Assembly: GCF_002252475.1 (NCBI RefSeq)
Contig: NZ_NNRK01000021.1
Coordinates: 24,473 to 88,472 of the forward strand
Origin: Brucella rhizosphaerae
Lineage (GTDB): Bacteria; Pseudomonadota; Alphaproteobacteria; Rhizobiales; Rhizobiaceae
Length of the DNA stretch: 64,000 bases
Reading direction: 5' to 3'
The notes below the pieces were generated by a model, which made no database searches, was not told where the DNA came from, and saw nothing but the letters and a program-made list of their open reading frames with translations. A program made the translations under genes and the position numbers. How positions within the stretch are numbered: the stretch's first letter is position 1; each line of letters begins with the position of its first letter. Below are positions 36,070 through 46,111 of the stretch, in pieces.

Positions 36070-36795
36070 ATGATGCTCAAAGGTGGCTACACCAACTATG
36101 GCCAGCAGATTGGTGTACTTATGCTGGACACGATTTTCCCTCGTCCAGCTGGTGATATTGGCAATGCTCTGTCTTATGATTTTCCCGTTCGTTATAAGAC
36201 AGTGAAGGGTGCTCATGCCACCCGCATCATGGGCAACAATCCTGATCCGAAACTAATCGAACCGTTTATCGACGCGGCACGCGAACTCGAAGCAGAGGGC
36301 GTACGCGCCATCACCACAAGCTGTGGCTTTCTTGGGCCGTTTCAGAAAGACATAGCTGCTGCAGTCAATATTCCAGTCTTCACTTCATCACTTATGCAAG
36401 CGCCGATCATTCACGCGATGCTGGCACCCGGCAAAGTGATCGGTGTCTTTACCGAACGCGCGCATCACATGAACGACGCACATTTCAAGGGCGTCGGCTG
36501 GTCATCCGAGGTTATCCCGGTCCAGGTGCAGGGCATGAAGCAGAATGCTGAATTTCCTCAGACTTATATTGAAGGTCGTGATTATCTCGACACGGAAGTG
36601 CTGAAGGAAGAAATGCTCGAGATGACGCGTCAGTTCATGGCGAGTTGCAATAATCCGGGCGCAATTCTATTTGAGTGCACCAATATGTGCCCGTTTTCCT
36701 CCTACGTCGCAGCGGAATCCGGCTTGCCTGTGTTCGATATTAATACGCTTATCAATACATTTTATATGGCCGCTAATCCTCGTCGCTTTCTATAG
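36070..36795 (+). CDS. Asp/Glu-racemase family protein 2
   Basis: From the ATG at 36070 (CAGAGGAAT site) the protein has 241 residues. It is a paralogue of the protein at 32584 (GVLMLDTIFPRPAGDIGN, ITTSCGFLGPF, LFECTNMCPF). Both catalytic-type cysteines are present. It ends the cluster. Two paralogues in one operon may act on different stereo-isomers or form a heteromer. The longer open frame from 35893 overlaps the oxidoreductase gene and is not used. Confidence 0.82.
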   Translation: MMLKGGYTNYGQQIGVLMLDTIFPRPAGDIGNALSYDFPVRYKTVKGAHATRIMGNNPDPKLIEPFIDAARELEAEGVRAITTSCGFLGPFQKDIAAAVNIPVFTSSLMQAPIIHAMLAPGKVIGVFTERAHHMNDAHFKGVGWSSEVIPVQVQGMKQNAEFPQTYIEGRDYLDTEVLKEEMLEMTRQFMASCNNPGAILFECTNMCPFSSYVAAESGLPVFDINTLINTFYMAANPRRFL

Positions 36796-37061
36796 TCCGG
36801 TTCAAAGCCGTTGTTAGAAGAGCACTTGAGTATGTGGATTGCCGAAGAGCATGAAGTTCAGCGAGTAAGTTTTTAGAAAAATACTCACCGACGGGCAGCC
36901 GCTTCATCTGAAACTGCGTGAAGTAGAGAAACTACTGCTCGACCATTCTGTTCTAACGGAAAGAGGATGGGGAAATCTACCCAATGTTTGCAGCACTGGA
37001 ATTCTTGATCGCGCGAGAACTAAGTTCAACTCTGAATCCTGCTTCTGAGAAATAATAGGAT
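36796..37061. other. intergenic stretch
   Basis: No gene supported. The sequence has a faint coding look (short frames in several phases) and could hold a decayed gene, but nothing is recognisable. Confidence 0.3.
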
Positions 37062-37092
37062 GATCGCTGGACTTTTACTAAGTCCAGCGATC
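37062..37092 (-). terminator. terminator hairpin of the autotransporter gene
   Basis: A perfect 13-bp stem (GATCGCTGGACTT, loop TTACT, AAGTCCAGCGATC) lies 22 bases after the stop codon of the minus-strand autotransporter gene. The U-tract is weak, but position and stem strength fit a terminator. Confidence 0.7.
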
Positions 37093-37113
37093 AAACTTCG
37101 CTCATTAAACAGA

Positions 37114-40100
37114 TCAGAATGCTACACTGAACCGCGCGTTCAAACCGTTCTGGACTGCGCCCGAGCCAAATTGACCATTATAGGAAATTCCTACTTTGGA
37201 AGCTTCGTTAAGAGGAACATCAAAGCCTGCTTCTATCAAAGCAACATCCTTGGCAATTGGGGTGCCGGAGACATTGAAAGCATCAGATCCTACAAAGCTT
37301 GCAGTCGAAACCGGTATCACATCGCCATATGCATGACGCCAGCCAATATCCCCACGAGCTACGACCGCAGTATTGCCTATTTGCAGATCCGTCGAAGCAC
37401 GCAAGCCTAACGTACTGAAACTGGTGTTCGTTGTTGCTGAGTTTACTGACAGTGCAGCTGCAGTCAGTCCGTCTTCATCAAAGCCATCGCTTTTGAAGCG
37501 CACAAAAGCGAGATTGGCATAAGGTTCAAAGACCGCGCGGCTCATTTTGACCTGATAGCCTACTTCGCCGAAGAGCTGCAGCGTGGATGCATCGTAATCA
37601 CTGCTCAAGCTATCCTTCATCCCCGGAAAGGCGATACTGCGGTTCATCGACAGATTATGCCAGGTATAGGATAGACCCGAACGCAAATTCAGTGCTGCAT
37701 TATTGGAAACCACCCACTGCGAACCAGCGTAAGTTCCCAGAGTGTAATTGTCGCTATTTCCAGACGAGGAACGGTCGTTCGAATGGAAGCTCGAATGACT
37801 ATATCCTGCCAGGACGCCTATACGCCATGTGTCCAGAACGACCGAATCTATCCCGCTTACAAAACCGCCGACTGATGATTTGATATCATCGGTATTGCCG
37901 TTTCCGTCTTGATTACCCCAGGTACCGTAAGCATTACCCCATACGGTATAGGGTGTCTGCTTCGGCGCAAGGCTTGACGGTGATACATAATCGATAGCTT
38001 CAGAAGATACGCGCCGCGGCGCTGCAAAGAATGAAAGCTGTTCGATTGGAGCAGCGGGCGCCCCGCCAAAAGCCTGTTGTAAGCGGCTGCCCATGACACC
38101 GCGTACGAACTGAGACTGATCAATCAGTACGCCTGAAGCTGACGCATAGGCTTCGCCTGAAAGATTGTCGAAACCGTGCCTTGCTTCCTCGGCGGTTAGC
38201 ATCAGGAGGTCATTATAGAGTGCAAGCGAAGATCCGGTTTGAGCCAGAGTATCAAGTGCCGCCGCAGTTGCAAACTGATTAGAAGTACCTGCAACTGTGG
38301 TAAACAGTGGATTGGGTTCAGGTTTACCAGGATCAATTCCACCGTTATTGAGAGCTATCTTGAGATCAACGCTGTTGGAATTATAAGCCAATGCAAAGTC
38401 TAAAAATGCCGAGCGGGACACTGCAGTGGAAAATTCTCCGCTAATTCCGTTATCGGCCGTTAATACCCGATATGTCTTTCCATCCTGATAGCTGGTTTCC
38501 GGGTCAATCGTGGTGACATATAAATTGCTGCCCGCAATACCCGCAGTGCCGGTCACGTTGACCAGATCTGCCCGTCCATCCCCGGCAATCTCTGTTTCAA
38601 TATTCGATCCCGCGGCAAGTTTGAGATTGCCATTAATGGTAAGGGCACCAATTGAATTGCCGGCAGATAGTGTACCGCCTGAGGATATGGTAATCTCGGA
38701 TCCGGTGCCCGAACCGACCGCGCCGGACCCACCCAATGTTGCACCGTTCAGAACCAGAAGATTCCCACCAAGCTTTCCAGCTCCCTGGCTGTTGCCGACA
38801 ATCAACTGTCCGTTCTTAACCGTCGTGTTGCCAGCAAAGGCAGAGCTGTCGCCAGTCAGCAGCAATGATCCTGAACCGGCCTGAATGATCTCGCCCGTTC
38901 CGTTATATTTACCGCGCCAAGTCAGGGCATTAGAACGGTCGTAAATGAGTGTGCCTTCATTTGTTATGGTTCCAGGAAAATTGGTGCCGCCGATCAGACC
39001 AGTTGTGCCGCCGTTACCCAGTTGCAGTGTGCTACCGCCCGCGATCTTTACATTGCCACTTGAACTGCTCGTCCCCGTCAGAGTCAACTTGCCGCTGCCC
39101 AGTAGTTCGAAAGCACCCGGGCCAGTGACGATCCCGGCATAGGTCAGCTCATCGCTGCGGTTGAAAGTCAGTGTGCCGTAATTGGTCACATTGCTTACAA
39201 TCGAGCCAGATGTGCCACCGTCGCCGATCTGAAGGCGGGCGCCTTGTGAAATACCGGCTCCGCCCGAAAAATTATTATTGCCGGACAGGACTTGTACGCC
39301 GCTGCTGATATTGATGCCGCCCGCGCCCGAAATATCGCCGCTAAAGGTTCCAGCGGCATTGCTGATGAGCAAGGCTTGGCTGCCCAGTACCACGGATCCT
39401 GATCCAGAGAGGTTGTTGATCTGCGCCGAAGCTGCCGCCGAAACATCGAATATACCATCAACAATGACGGCGGAGGAATTGTTAATGCGACCCTGACCTG
39501 AGAGTGCCAATGTCCCCTCTTTGATCTCCGTGATGCCGCTATAGGTGTTCATGCCTTCCAGCGTCAGCGTGCCAGTGCCATTCTTGACGAGATAACCAGA
39601 ACCAGTGATCTTGGGGTTGAGTATCATTGCGTCGGTGAAATCCGCACCGATCCACGAAGTTGCAGTTTGAAAGCGGATTTCGGATGCATTGATCGTCCCT
39701 GAAAGTCCGCCGGAACCGATACTGATTACTCCTGTCGACAATCGGTTATTGTAATCGGCACCCACCTCGATCAAACCGGTACCACCTGCATTAACAGTGG
39801 CGCCATTGTTGACAAATAGCACTCCATCGCCCCAGGCTCCGACGACGAACCGGTTTTGCGCGATGTCTGGACGGCTGAGATTAACGGTCAGTGTGGCACC
39901 AGGGCCAGTCACCGTCGCGGAGCCGAAATTCCGCCCGTCACCAATATACAGGCCATTTGTCTCAACGCGCCCACCAGCATTTATTGACATCATGCCTGAG
40001 GGGGGCGTTGCGCTGGTGCTCACTGAAATGGAAAGGAAGTTCGATACCGTGAGCGAGCCACCATTGTCGACCGTTAGCTGATTGCCTTGATCAATGTAAA

Positions 40101-40470
40101 GTTTATCCGCGACAGCTGCCGTTCCACTGCCGATCTGCGTCAGGTTAGAGCGCGACGGATCGATGAGAGCTACAAACATCGACGCATTGGGCAGTCCATC
40201 TGACCAATTGAGTGGGTTGGACCAGTCACTGCTTACCGTTCCCTGCCATGTAGACTGGAGTGCAGGAGCGGCCTTGGATGATGACATGCCAAGACCGGGT
40301 AACACCGCAGCTGTGCATAGAAACAGCGCCAGGCGATGTGAAAAGATGGTGGTGTTTTGACGAGTGTTGGAAATATGCGCACGTGTGAGTGCGATGACAG
40401 CCTCTTGCAGTCTGAGCAAGTTATCCCCCCGGCCTTTAAGCCCACGGTCGCACGCGGGCGACCTCCCCAT
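37114..40470 (-). CDS. autotransporter with beta-helix passenger
   Basis: Up to 1,118 residues. A long basic N-terminal extension leads to a signal peptide (ALFLCTAAVLPGLGMSSSKA). The passenger has autotransporter-associated repeats (LEGMNTYSGITEIKEGTLAL, LTGTSSSSGNVKIAGGSTL, LTGDSSAFAGNTTVKNGQL). The last 270 residues or so form the translocation barrel (WGNAYGTWGNQDGNGNTDDI, GLSYTWHNLSMNRSIAF) and the protein ends in RFSVAF with the C-terminal Phe expected for BAM substrates. A TTG at 40419 behind a GGGGGG tract is a plausible alternative start. No protease motif is seen in the passenger, so an adhesin-like role is likeliest. Confidence 0.9.
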   Translation of the reverse strand: MGRSPACDRGLKGRGDNLLRLQEAVIALTRAHISNTRQNTTIFSHRLALFLCTAAVLPGLGMSSSKAAPALQSTWQGTVSSDWSNPLNWSDGLPNASMFVALIDPSRSNLTQIGSGTAAVADKLYIDQGNQLTVDNGGSLTVSNFLSISVSTSATPPSGMMSINAGGRVETNGLYIGDGRNFGSATVTGPGATLTVNLSRPDIAQNRFVVGAWGDGVLFVNNGATVNAGGTGLIEVGADYNNRLSTGVISIGSGGLSGTINASEIRFQTATSWIGADFTDAMILNPKITGSGYLVKNGTGTLTLEGMNTYSGITEIKEGTLALSGQGRINNSSAVIVDGIFDVSAAASAQINNLSGSGSVVLGSQALLISNAAGTFSGDISGAGGINISSGVQVLSGNNNFSGGAGISQGARLQIGDGGTSGSIVSNVTNYGTLTFNRSDELTYAGIVTGPGAFELLGSGKLTLTGTSSSSGNVKIAGGSTLQLGNGGTTGLIGGTNFPGTITNEGTLIYDRSNALTWRGKYNGTGEIIQAGSGSLLLTGDSSAFAGNTTVKNGQLIVGNSQGAGKLGGNLLVLNGATLGGSGAVGSGTGSEITISSGGTLSAGNSIGALTINGNLKLAAGSNIETEIAGDGRADLVNVTGTAGIAGSNLYVTTIDPETSYQDGKTYRVLTADNGISGEFSTAVSRSAFLDFALAYNSNSVDLKIALNNGGIDPGKPEPNPLFTTVAGTSNQFATAAALDTLAQTGSSLALYNDLLMLTAEEARHGFDNLSGEAYASASGVLIDQSQFVRGVMGSRLQQAFGGAPAAPIEQLSFFAAPRRVSSEAIDYVSPSSLAPKQTPYTVWGNAYGTWGNQDGNGNTDDIKSSVGGFVSGIDSVVLDTWRIGVLAGYSHSSFHSNDRSSSGNSDNYTLGTYAGSQWVVSNNAALNLRSGLSYTWHNLSMNRSIAFPGMKDSLSSDYDASTLQLFGEVGYQVKMSRAVFEPYANLAFVRFKSDGFDEDGLTAAALSVNSATTNTSFSTLGLRASTDLQIGNTAVVARGDIGWRHAYGDVIPVSTASFVGSDAFNVSGTPIAKDVALIEAGFDVPLNEASKVGISYNGQFGSGAVQNGLNARFSVAF

Positions 40471-40727
40471 GAAATTACGATAGATAGCCGAATGGCTGCA
40501 TGACGTCCCCGATCAAGCAGCCTGAACATTTCTCATCGCAGATTACAAGCTAGTTCTAATACGTCAACAACTAATAGTAATATTTCCGGTGCATTACTAA
40601 GATATCAGACAGCAATTGAGTTTCATTGCCAACAAATTCAAGGTCAGGTAGGAGCTGCGGGGAGGTTGGGAACGGGGCTTGTCTCCAGAATCGAAGTCAG
40701 GATCCGCGGATTTGCTGAGGGGCTCTA

Positions 40728-41621
40728 ATGCCTATTTATGAGTTGGCAGCTTTAGGGGCTGCGGTCTGCTGGGCACTCACTGGCCTTATCTCTGCCGGAC
40801 CTGCTGGCCATCTGGGTGCTCTGACCTTCAATCAGGTACGCCAGATATTCGTCAGCTGCTTGCTGATCGTGTATGTGATAGCAACCGGAACATGGCAACA
40901 GATAAACTCAGGTAATGCGTTTCCGCTCATCCTGTCGGGCTTTATTGGCATCTTCCTGGGGGACACAATCCTCTTTGTGACCTTAAACCGGTTAGGGCCG
41001 CGCCGCTCCGGAATTCTGTTTGCGATGAATGCCCCTATTGCAGCCGTTCTCGGATGGGCGGTTCTGGGTGAGAAACTGACTGCTTCAATTGTTATAGGCA
41101 TTGCTCTGACCATTTTGGGTGTCTGTCTGGCGATATTTTTCAGCAACCGCCGCACACAGACGCACCCGTGGGAAACAGTGAAAGGCTCTCTGCTTGCCGG
41201 CTTATTGTTCGGCTTACTTGCTGCACTCGGGCAGGCAATCGGATCAATCATTGTGCGACCGGTTATGCAAACCGGCATTGATCCATTTTTGGCTTCACTC
41301 CTGCGGGTGGGGACGGCGGCATGTTGCCTTAGCCTGATCTCCATGGTTCCGGTCGCGGCTTTTCGCCCGCGTAACCCGCTGACACGGCAGGTAACCGCTG
41401 TGACGGCCTTGTCCGGCTTTCTGGCGCTCGCCATGGGAATGACGTTGTTGCTCTTTGCACTTTCGGGCGGGGAAACAGGTGTGGTCTCGACGATTTCCGC
41501 TACGACGCCGGTTATCATTTTACCACTGCTTTGGCTACGAACAGGACAGCGGCCCGCCGCGGGAGCATGGCTGGGCGGAATCTTCGTCGTCGCCGGTCTG
41601 GCGTTCATCATGTATCAATAG
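40728..41621 (+). CDS. EamA/DMT-family transporter
   Basis: 297 residues with about ten membrane segments in two EamA halves (YELAALGAAVCWALTGLISA; LLAGLLFGLLAALGQAIGSI; GWAVLGEKLTASIVIGIALT). It is probably an inner-membrane metabolite exporter; the substrate is unknown. It stands alone, 84 bases upstream of an AraC-type gene on the same strand, which may control it. Confidence 0.88.
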   Translation: MPIYELAALGAAVCWALTGLISAGPAGHLGALTFNQVRQIFVSCLLIVYVIATGTWQQINSGNAFPLILSGFIGIFLGDTILFVTLNRLGPRRSGILFAMNAPIAAVLGWAVLGEKLTASIVIGIALTILGVCLAIFFSNRRTQTHPWETVKGSLLAGLLFGLLAALGQAIGSIIVRPVMQTGIDPFLASLLRVGTAACCLSLISMVPVAAFRPRNPLTRQVTAVTALSGFLALAMGMTLLLFALSGGETGVVSTISATTPVIILPLLWLRTGQRPAAGAWLGGIFVVAGLAFIMYQ

Positions 41622-41705
41622 TCTTCACACCGAAAATATAGCCATTGTATTTATGCCGAAACTCTTGCAAGACAAGCAACAGTCAGGTGATGAAGAAGAT
41701 ATCCA

Positions 41706-42704
41706 ATGGCCAGCATCCCTTTAACACGTAGCCAGTTTCTTCTTCCTTTTGTGGGCTTACTTGATGAGTGGGGCGCCCCAACGGAATCGCTTTTGGAGAA
41801 AGCCCGGCTCCCGGTTTCTCTTGAGACAAAAAGCGATCTCTATGTTCCGGTATTGCCGGCAATCCGGTTTATTGAATCTGCGCAGAACTCTCAGGGAATT
41901 AAAGATTTTGGCTTTCTGGCCAGTCAGCGGCTACATTTTTCTCATCTGCGGGAGAAAACCAGAGCATTGATCGCTCACTCTCCGACATTGCTTGTAGCGT
42001 TGCGGCATGCCTGCAACGAAGCTTTGCGGGAGGATACTATCCTGAGTATGTGGATCGAACACGATAAGGATCACGTACGGGTTTGCAGCAAGCTCGCAAT
42101 AACAAAAGAGTTTCAAAATCTTGAGCATGCGCAGTGGCTTCAGAATATTTTCTCGATCTACATCGTCAGGCAATTTACTGGTCCTAACTGGACGCCGTCA
42201 ACAATGGCATTTGAAGCCCATTATATGCCGAGTGAAGCAACGCACACTTTCTGGCCGAATGTGCGCTTCCTGTCAGGGCAGCACGCCTCATGGATCAGCA
42301 TACCGATCTCTTGTTTAAGTCTGTCCAACCGTTCGACTGTATCGTTTAATTTCGCACCAGACCTGGAAGATGGACCTTCAGGTTATGATATCGTGGAACT
42401 TCTCAAACTGATGTTGCCGTCTTATCTTGATGGAGGTGTTCCTACACTCGCTGAGATTGCGGAGATGGCGGGTGTCAGTACACGTACTTTTCAACGTAAG
42501 CTGGCTAATGTTGATTTTGTATACTCAGATATCCTTGATGCTGTGAGGTTTGAACGCTCAAGCACCTTACTGCGTGATACAGATTCCAAGATTATAGATA
42601 TCGCGTTTGCGGCTGGTTATTCTGACCCGGCCCATTTCACGCGAGCATTTCGCCGGATTGCTGGTGTTGCACCGCGCCAGTTTCGTGAACAGTCGCGACT
42701 GTGA
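41706..42704 (+). CDS. AraC-family regulator
   Basis: 332 residues: an N-terminal ligand or dimerisation domain (PF12625-like) and a C-terminal double HTH (TLAEIAEMAGVSTRTFQRKL; IIDIAFAAGYSDPAHFTRAF; GVAPRQFR). The layout matches ArgR/OruR-like AraC regulators. The target may be the EamA transporter upstream or the secreted proteins downstream. Confidence 0.9.
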   Translation: MASIPLTRSQFLLPFVGLLDEWGAPTESLLEKARLPVSLETKSDLYVPVLPAIRFIESAQNSQGIKDFGFLASQRLHFSHLREKTRALIAHSPTLLVALRHACNEALREDTILSMWIEHDKDHVRVCSKLAITKEFQNLEHAQWLQNIFSIYIVRQFTGPNWTPSTMAFEAHYMPSEATHTFWPNVRFLSGQHASWISIPISCLSLSNRSTVSFNFAPDLEDGPSGYDIVELLKLMLPSYLDGGVPTLAEIAEMAGVSTRTFQRKLANVDFVYSDILDAVRFERSSTLLRDTDSKIIDIAFAAGYSDPAHFTRAFRRIAGVAPRQFREQSRL

Positions 42705-43007
42705 AGAGTGCGCCGCTCACCGCATATCATTGTTGATCTGAGCCGTTGTGGGAAAGATCAACGTAGAACGGACGCAGCAAACTGGCGTTGCAAGATGATA
42801 GCAGTCAACGCCTGTCCACCTGATTGCAAGAAATATTGTTACCGGAAGCAACTTGGCACAAAATGGCAAGACGCATGTTCTGCCTTTGCTAGAAACGACG
42901 TGATTGGAATTTGTCTGCCGATCAGGAACTGGTCGGTAAGGTAAACTTTATTCCGCTTCGCGGAGTTACACGTGTTCATCAGTCATACTGATGAAAAGGG
43001 GGTACGC
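42705..43007. other. intergenic region upstream of the DUF1254 gene
   Basis: About 300 bases. A small palindrome TCCGCTTCGCGGA at 42952-42964 lies about 45 bases before the gene start. A 78-codon frame at 42708 has no family features and I reject it. Confidence 0.35.
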
Positions 43008-44048
43008 ATGTTTCGCTTGATCGGGATTAGTCTCACGGTTGCGTCTGTACTATTGTCCAGTGGAGCATATGCTAAGAACTCAGACCGCAAAATACCGGTC
43101 ACGGTTGACAATTTCGTTCGCGCCGAGACGGATCGTTACCTCGCGGCGAATGCTGAAACCATAGGTGTGCTGGGAAAATTTCAGCACTCCCGCGAACCGG
43201 TAGCGATTGATAAGCAAACCGTCATTCGAATGAACCGGGATACGCTTTACTCGTTTGGCGTATTTGATCTCGCCAGCGGCCCAGTAACCTTATCGATGCC
43301 TGATACAGGCACGCGTTACATGTCGATGATGGTTGTTGATCAGGATCACTATCTGCCAATTGTCGCCTATGGAACCAAGCCGGTCACGCTGACAGAGCAA
43401 GCCGTTGGCACGCGATATGCGTTTGTTGCTATCCGCTCACTCGTTGATCCCAACGATCCGAAGGATCTTGCTGAGGTTCACAAGCTTCAAGACGCTATAA
43501 AGGTTAGCCAGAAGAATCCGGGCAAACTTGATCTCCCAAACTGGGATGAAGAGAGCCTTACGGATGTCCGGAATGCGCTGCTCTCGCTGGCAAAGCACCA
43601 GACATCGTATCACGGTTCTTTTGGCGCGCGTGGCAAGGTTGATCCGATCCGGCACTTAATTGGTACGGCCTCCGGATGGGGTGGAATTCCGGATAAAGAT
43701 GCCATGTACCCGAGTTTTACGCCGGAAAAGAATGACGGTAAAACAGTCTACATCCTTGATGTTCCGAAGAATGTACCTGTGAAAGCCTTCTGGTCGATCA
43801 GCGTTTACAACGCCGCAGGTTTCTTCGAGAAAAACGATTACAATGCCTATTCGATCAATAATCTCACAGCGACAAAAAATGCAGACGGATCTGTGACGGC
43901 GCAATTTGGCGGTTGCGACGGAAAAATCCCAAACTGTTTGCCGATCGTCGATGGCTGGAACTATACGGTTCGACTTTATCGACCAGATCAATCAGTTGTT
44001 AGTGGCGAATGGAAATTTCCCGAGGCCAAGCCGCGTCTAAACGAGTAA
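43008..44048 (+). CDS. DUF1254/DUF1214 secreted protein
   Basis: From the ATG at 43008 (AAGGGGG site) the protein has 346 residues and a signal peptide (ASVLLSSGAYA-KN). Family features are MNRDTLYSFGVFDL and YMSMMVVDQDHYLP in the DUF1254 half, then FWSISVYNAAGFF and DGWNYTVRLYRP in the DUF1214 half. Function is unknown; such proteins are often exported and co-inherited with outer-membrane genes. It precedes the acid phosphatase by about 180 bases. Confidence 0.85.
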   Translation: MFRLIGISLTVASVLLSSGAYAKNSDRKIPVTVDNFVRAETDRYLAANAETIGVLGKFQHSREPVAIDKQTVIRMNRDTLYSFGVFDLASGPVTLSMPDTGTRYMSMMVVDQDHYLPIVAYGTKPVTLTEQAVGTRYAFVAIRSLVDPNDPKDLAEVHKLQDAIKVSQKNPGKLDLPNWDEESLTDVRNALLSLAKHQTSYHGSFGARGKVDPIRHLIGTASGWGGIPDKDAMYPSFTPEKNDGKTVYILDVPKNVPVKAFWSISVYNAAGFFEKNDYNAYSINNLTATKNADGSVTAQFGGCDGKIPNCLPIVDGWNYTVRLYRPDQSVVSGEWKFPEAKPRLNE

Positions 44049-44229
44049 TCGCCGGCTTTAAAAACTGTAAGAATGTGCGGTGGAGCTGCGATACTCGAAG
44101 TAATTTATCGGTTCTTACGATCCGATCGTTCGTGTGCTCGCGAGATGTTTGTTGCCCCATGTGCTCACAGCAAAACTATGACCGACATCCGCGTATGAAC
44201 AGTCAGAATCTGTTGCGAGGCGTACTGGA

Positions 44230-45045
44230 ATGTTTTCAAATATCTTGCGCACTGGATTAATCAGCACAGTCGTATTGTGTGGGCAGGTTGCGAGTTCCGC
44301 CGTGGCAGAAAATACTGTTGGGCCGAAGGTTAGCGATCCGCATTTTCAACTTGCTCCGGGCTATCTGCAATCGAGTGAGCTTCCCAACAGTCTGGTTCTG
44401 CTCGGCCCACCTCCAGCGGCTGGAAGTGCCGCGCTGGCGCGTGATGAGGCTGCAAGAGATGCGACAATAGTATTGCGGGGTAGCGCCCGCTGGGATTTGG
44501 CGCGGATGGATGCCGATTTGCAATTCCCACAACCTGCGAAGAATTTCTCTTGCGCCATGGGTGTGGACATCAGCGAAGACAAAACACCGCATCTCTATCA
44601 TTTGATGCAACACGTGCTCACGGATGCAGGGCTTTCAACCTACGGCATCAAAAACGAGTATAACCGAACGCGCCCGTTTGTTGTGCACAATGAAGGTACA
44701 TGTCAGCCAGACGAAGAAGATGTGTTGCGTAAGGATGGATCTTATCCGTCGGGGCATACGGCTGCGGGCTGGGCGTGGGCACTCACACTGGCGGAAGTCA
44801 ATCCAAAGCGCGCAGATGATCTGTTCAAGCGTGGATTGTCGTTTGGACAAAGCCGAGTGATCTGTAATGCGCACTGGCAAAGTGACGTCGATGCGGGGCG
44901 CATTATGGGCGCGGCAACGGTTGCCAGACTGCATGGCAATGCTGAATTCCTTGCGGATATTCAAGCGGCTCGCAAAGAACTGGAAATTGCGGACACCCCG
45001 ACGGTGGACTGTGCTGTGGAGGCAGAAGTGCTGTCATCTCAATGA
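44230..45045 (+). CDS. class A acid phosphatase (PAP2 superfamily), secreted
   Basis: 271 residues with a signal peptide (SSAVA-EN). The three PAP2 motifs are intact: KNEYNRTRP (KX6RP), YPSGHT (PSGH), and SRVICNAHWQSDVD (SRX5HX3D). Extra cysteines (FSCAMG, GTCQPDE, VICNAH) point to disulfides in the periplasm. It should hydrolyse phosphomonoesters non-specifically at acid pH. It is followed 51 bases later by an outer-membrane protein gene. Confidence 0.92.
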   Translation: MFSNILRTGLISTVVLCGQVASSAVAENTVGPKVSDPHFQLAPGYLQSSELPNSLVLLGPPPAAGSAALARDEAARDATIVLRGSARWDLARMDADLQFPQPAKNFSCAMGVDISEDKTPHLYHLMQHVLTDAGLSTYGIKNEYNRTRPFVVHNEGTCQPDEEDVLRKDGSYPSGHTAAGWAWALTLAEVNPKRADDLFKRGLSFGQSRVICNAHWQSDVDAGRIMGAATVARLHGNAEFLADIQAARKELEIADTPTVDCAVEAEVLSSQ

Positions 45046-45096
45046 TAGGCGTCTATCCAAACCCTTGATCACCGGAGAGAGATTTTAGAGGGGACA

Positions 45097-45894
45097 ATGC
45101 ATCACTATAGAATAATCGCAATTTCCATGAGTGCTTTGATTGGCAACCAGTATATGGCCGTTGCTGCGGATATCCCCTTAGCGCCTGTCGTGTCCGAGCC
45201 CGCAGGACAAGAGGTCAAACCGGATGGATGGCGTTTTAGTGCAAGTCCTTATTTCTGGGCGGCTGGCGTTAGCGGTACTGTGGGCCAATTTGGTCTGCCA
45301 CCCGCAAAAATGAAATCCGACTTCGGTAGTCTCTTCAAAGAACTCGACTTCTCATTCATGGGCCTCATCGAGGGGCATTATGATCGTTATAGTTTTTTCA
45401 GTGACATCATATACACAAAAATATCGACAAGCGGCCAGACCCCTTACGGGATATTGAGCAACAGCGTCGATATTACATCTGAAACGTTTTCCGGTTTCTT
45501 TGGTGGCGGTTATACCCTTCTTGAAGAAGAGCGGAGCCGTCTCGATGTGGTGGCAGGAGGGCGCCTCTGGTATGCGAGCACGGAACTCTCATTTGACGGC
45601 GGTGTGTTCGATGGTCATAGCGGGCGTGACAGTGCGGCATGGGTTGATGCGGTCACGGGCATTAGGGGAAAGTATTTCCTCACGGATAGTCTTTATTTCA
45701 GTGGTTGGGGTGTCGTCGGCGCGGGTCAGGCAAAGATTGATTGGGATGTCGCGGGAACATTCGGCTATCAGTTTAGGGATAACCTATCGGCAGTTGTGGG
45801 CTATCGTGCACTCGGTGTTGATTACGACCATGATGGTTTTGTTTACGATGTCGTACAAAAAGGCCCAATTTTGGGAATCGCGTTTCATTTCTGA
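45097..45894 (+). CDS. outer-membrane beta-barrel protein
   Basis: 265 residues: signal peptide (YMAVAA-DI), then alternating beta-strands (WRFSASPYFWAAGVSGTVG, YSFFSDIIYTKIS, TLLEEERSRLDVVAGGRLW) and a C-terminus GIAFHF with terminal Phe. It is like the OmpA-fold or Omp25-type barrels of unknown function with a DUF-type YFWAAG motif. It probably belongs to the same unit as the phosphatase gene. Confidence 0.8.
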   Translation: MHHYRIIAISMSALIGNQYMAVAADIPLAPVVSEPAGQEVKPDGWRFSASPYFWAAGVSGTVGQFGLPPAKMKSDFGSLFKELDFSFMGLIEGHYDRYSFFSDIIYTKISTSGQTPYGILSNSVDITSETFSGFFGGGYTLLEEERSRLDVVAGGRLWYASTELSFDGGVFDGHSGRDSAAWVDAVTGIRGKYFLTDSLYFSGWGVVGAGQAKIDWDVAGTFGYQFRDNLSAVVGYRALGVDYDHDGFVYDVVQKGPILGIAFHF

Positions 45895-46111
45895 CAAAGC
45901 ACTGAAACCGAAACGACCCTTGAAGTCAGCCTCATCCTAAGGCTTGAGGATATAGCTTGGCTCATTGCATATAAAAACAGTCAGCAGTGGACCATTTTCA
46001 GAACCATAATCCTGTAGCTGTCCCTACGGGGCAGATCGCAAAAGAGATACACAAAGGGAACCTGCTTTCTCGTGTCTTGGATAGCCAGTGGGTGAATTTC
46101 CCCTTCAAAAG

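Noticed and set aside
37060..37410. 116-codon plus-strand frame
   Set aside because: It lies opposite the autotransporter barrel region and begins within the terminator hairpin.
40832..41611. 259-codon minus-strand frame
   Set aside because: It is opposite the EamA transporter gene, whose membrane segments are clear.
42708..42944. 78-codon plus-strand frame with several cysteines
   Set aside because: No ribosome-binding site, no signal peptide and no recognisable family; the cysteines are scattered.
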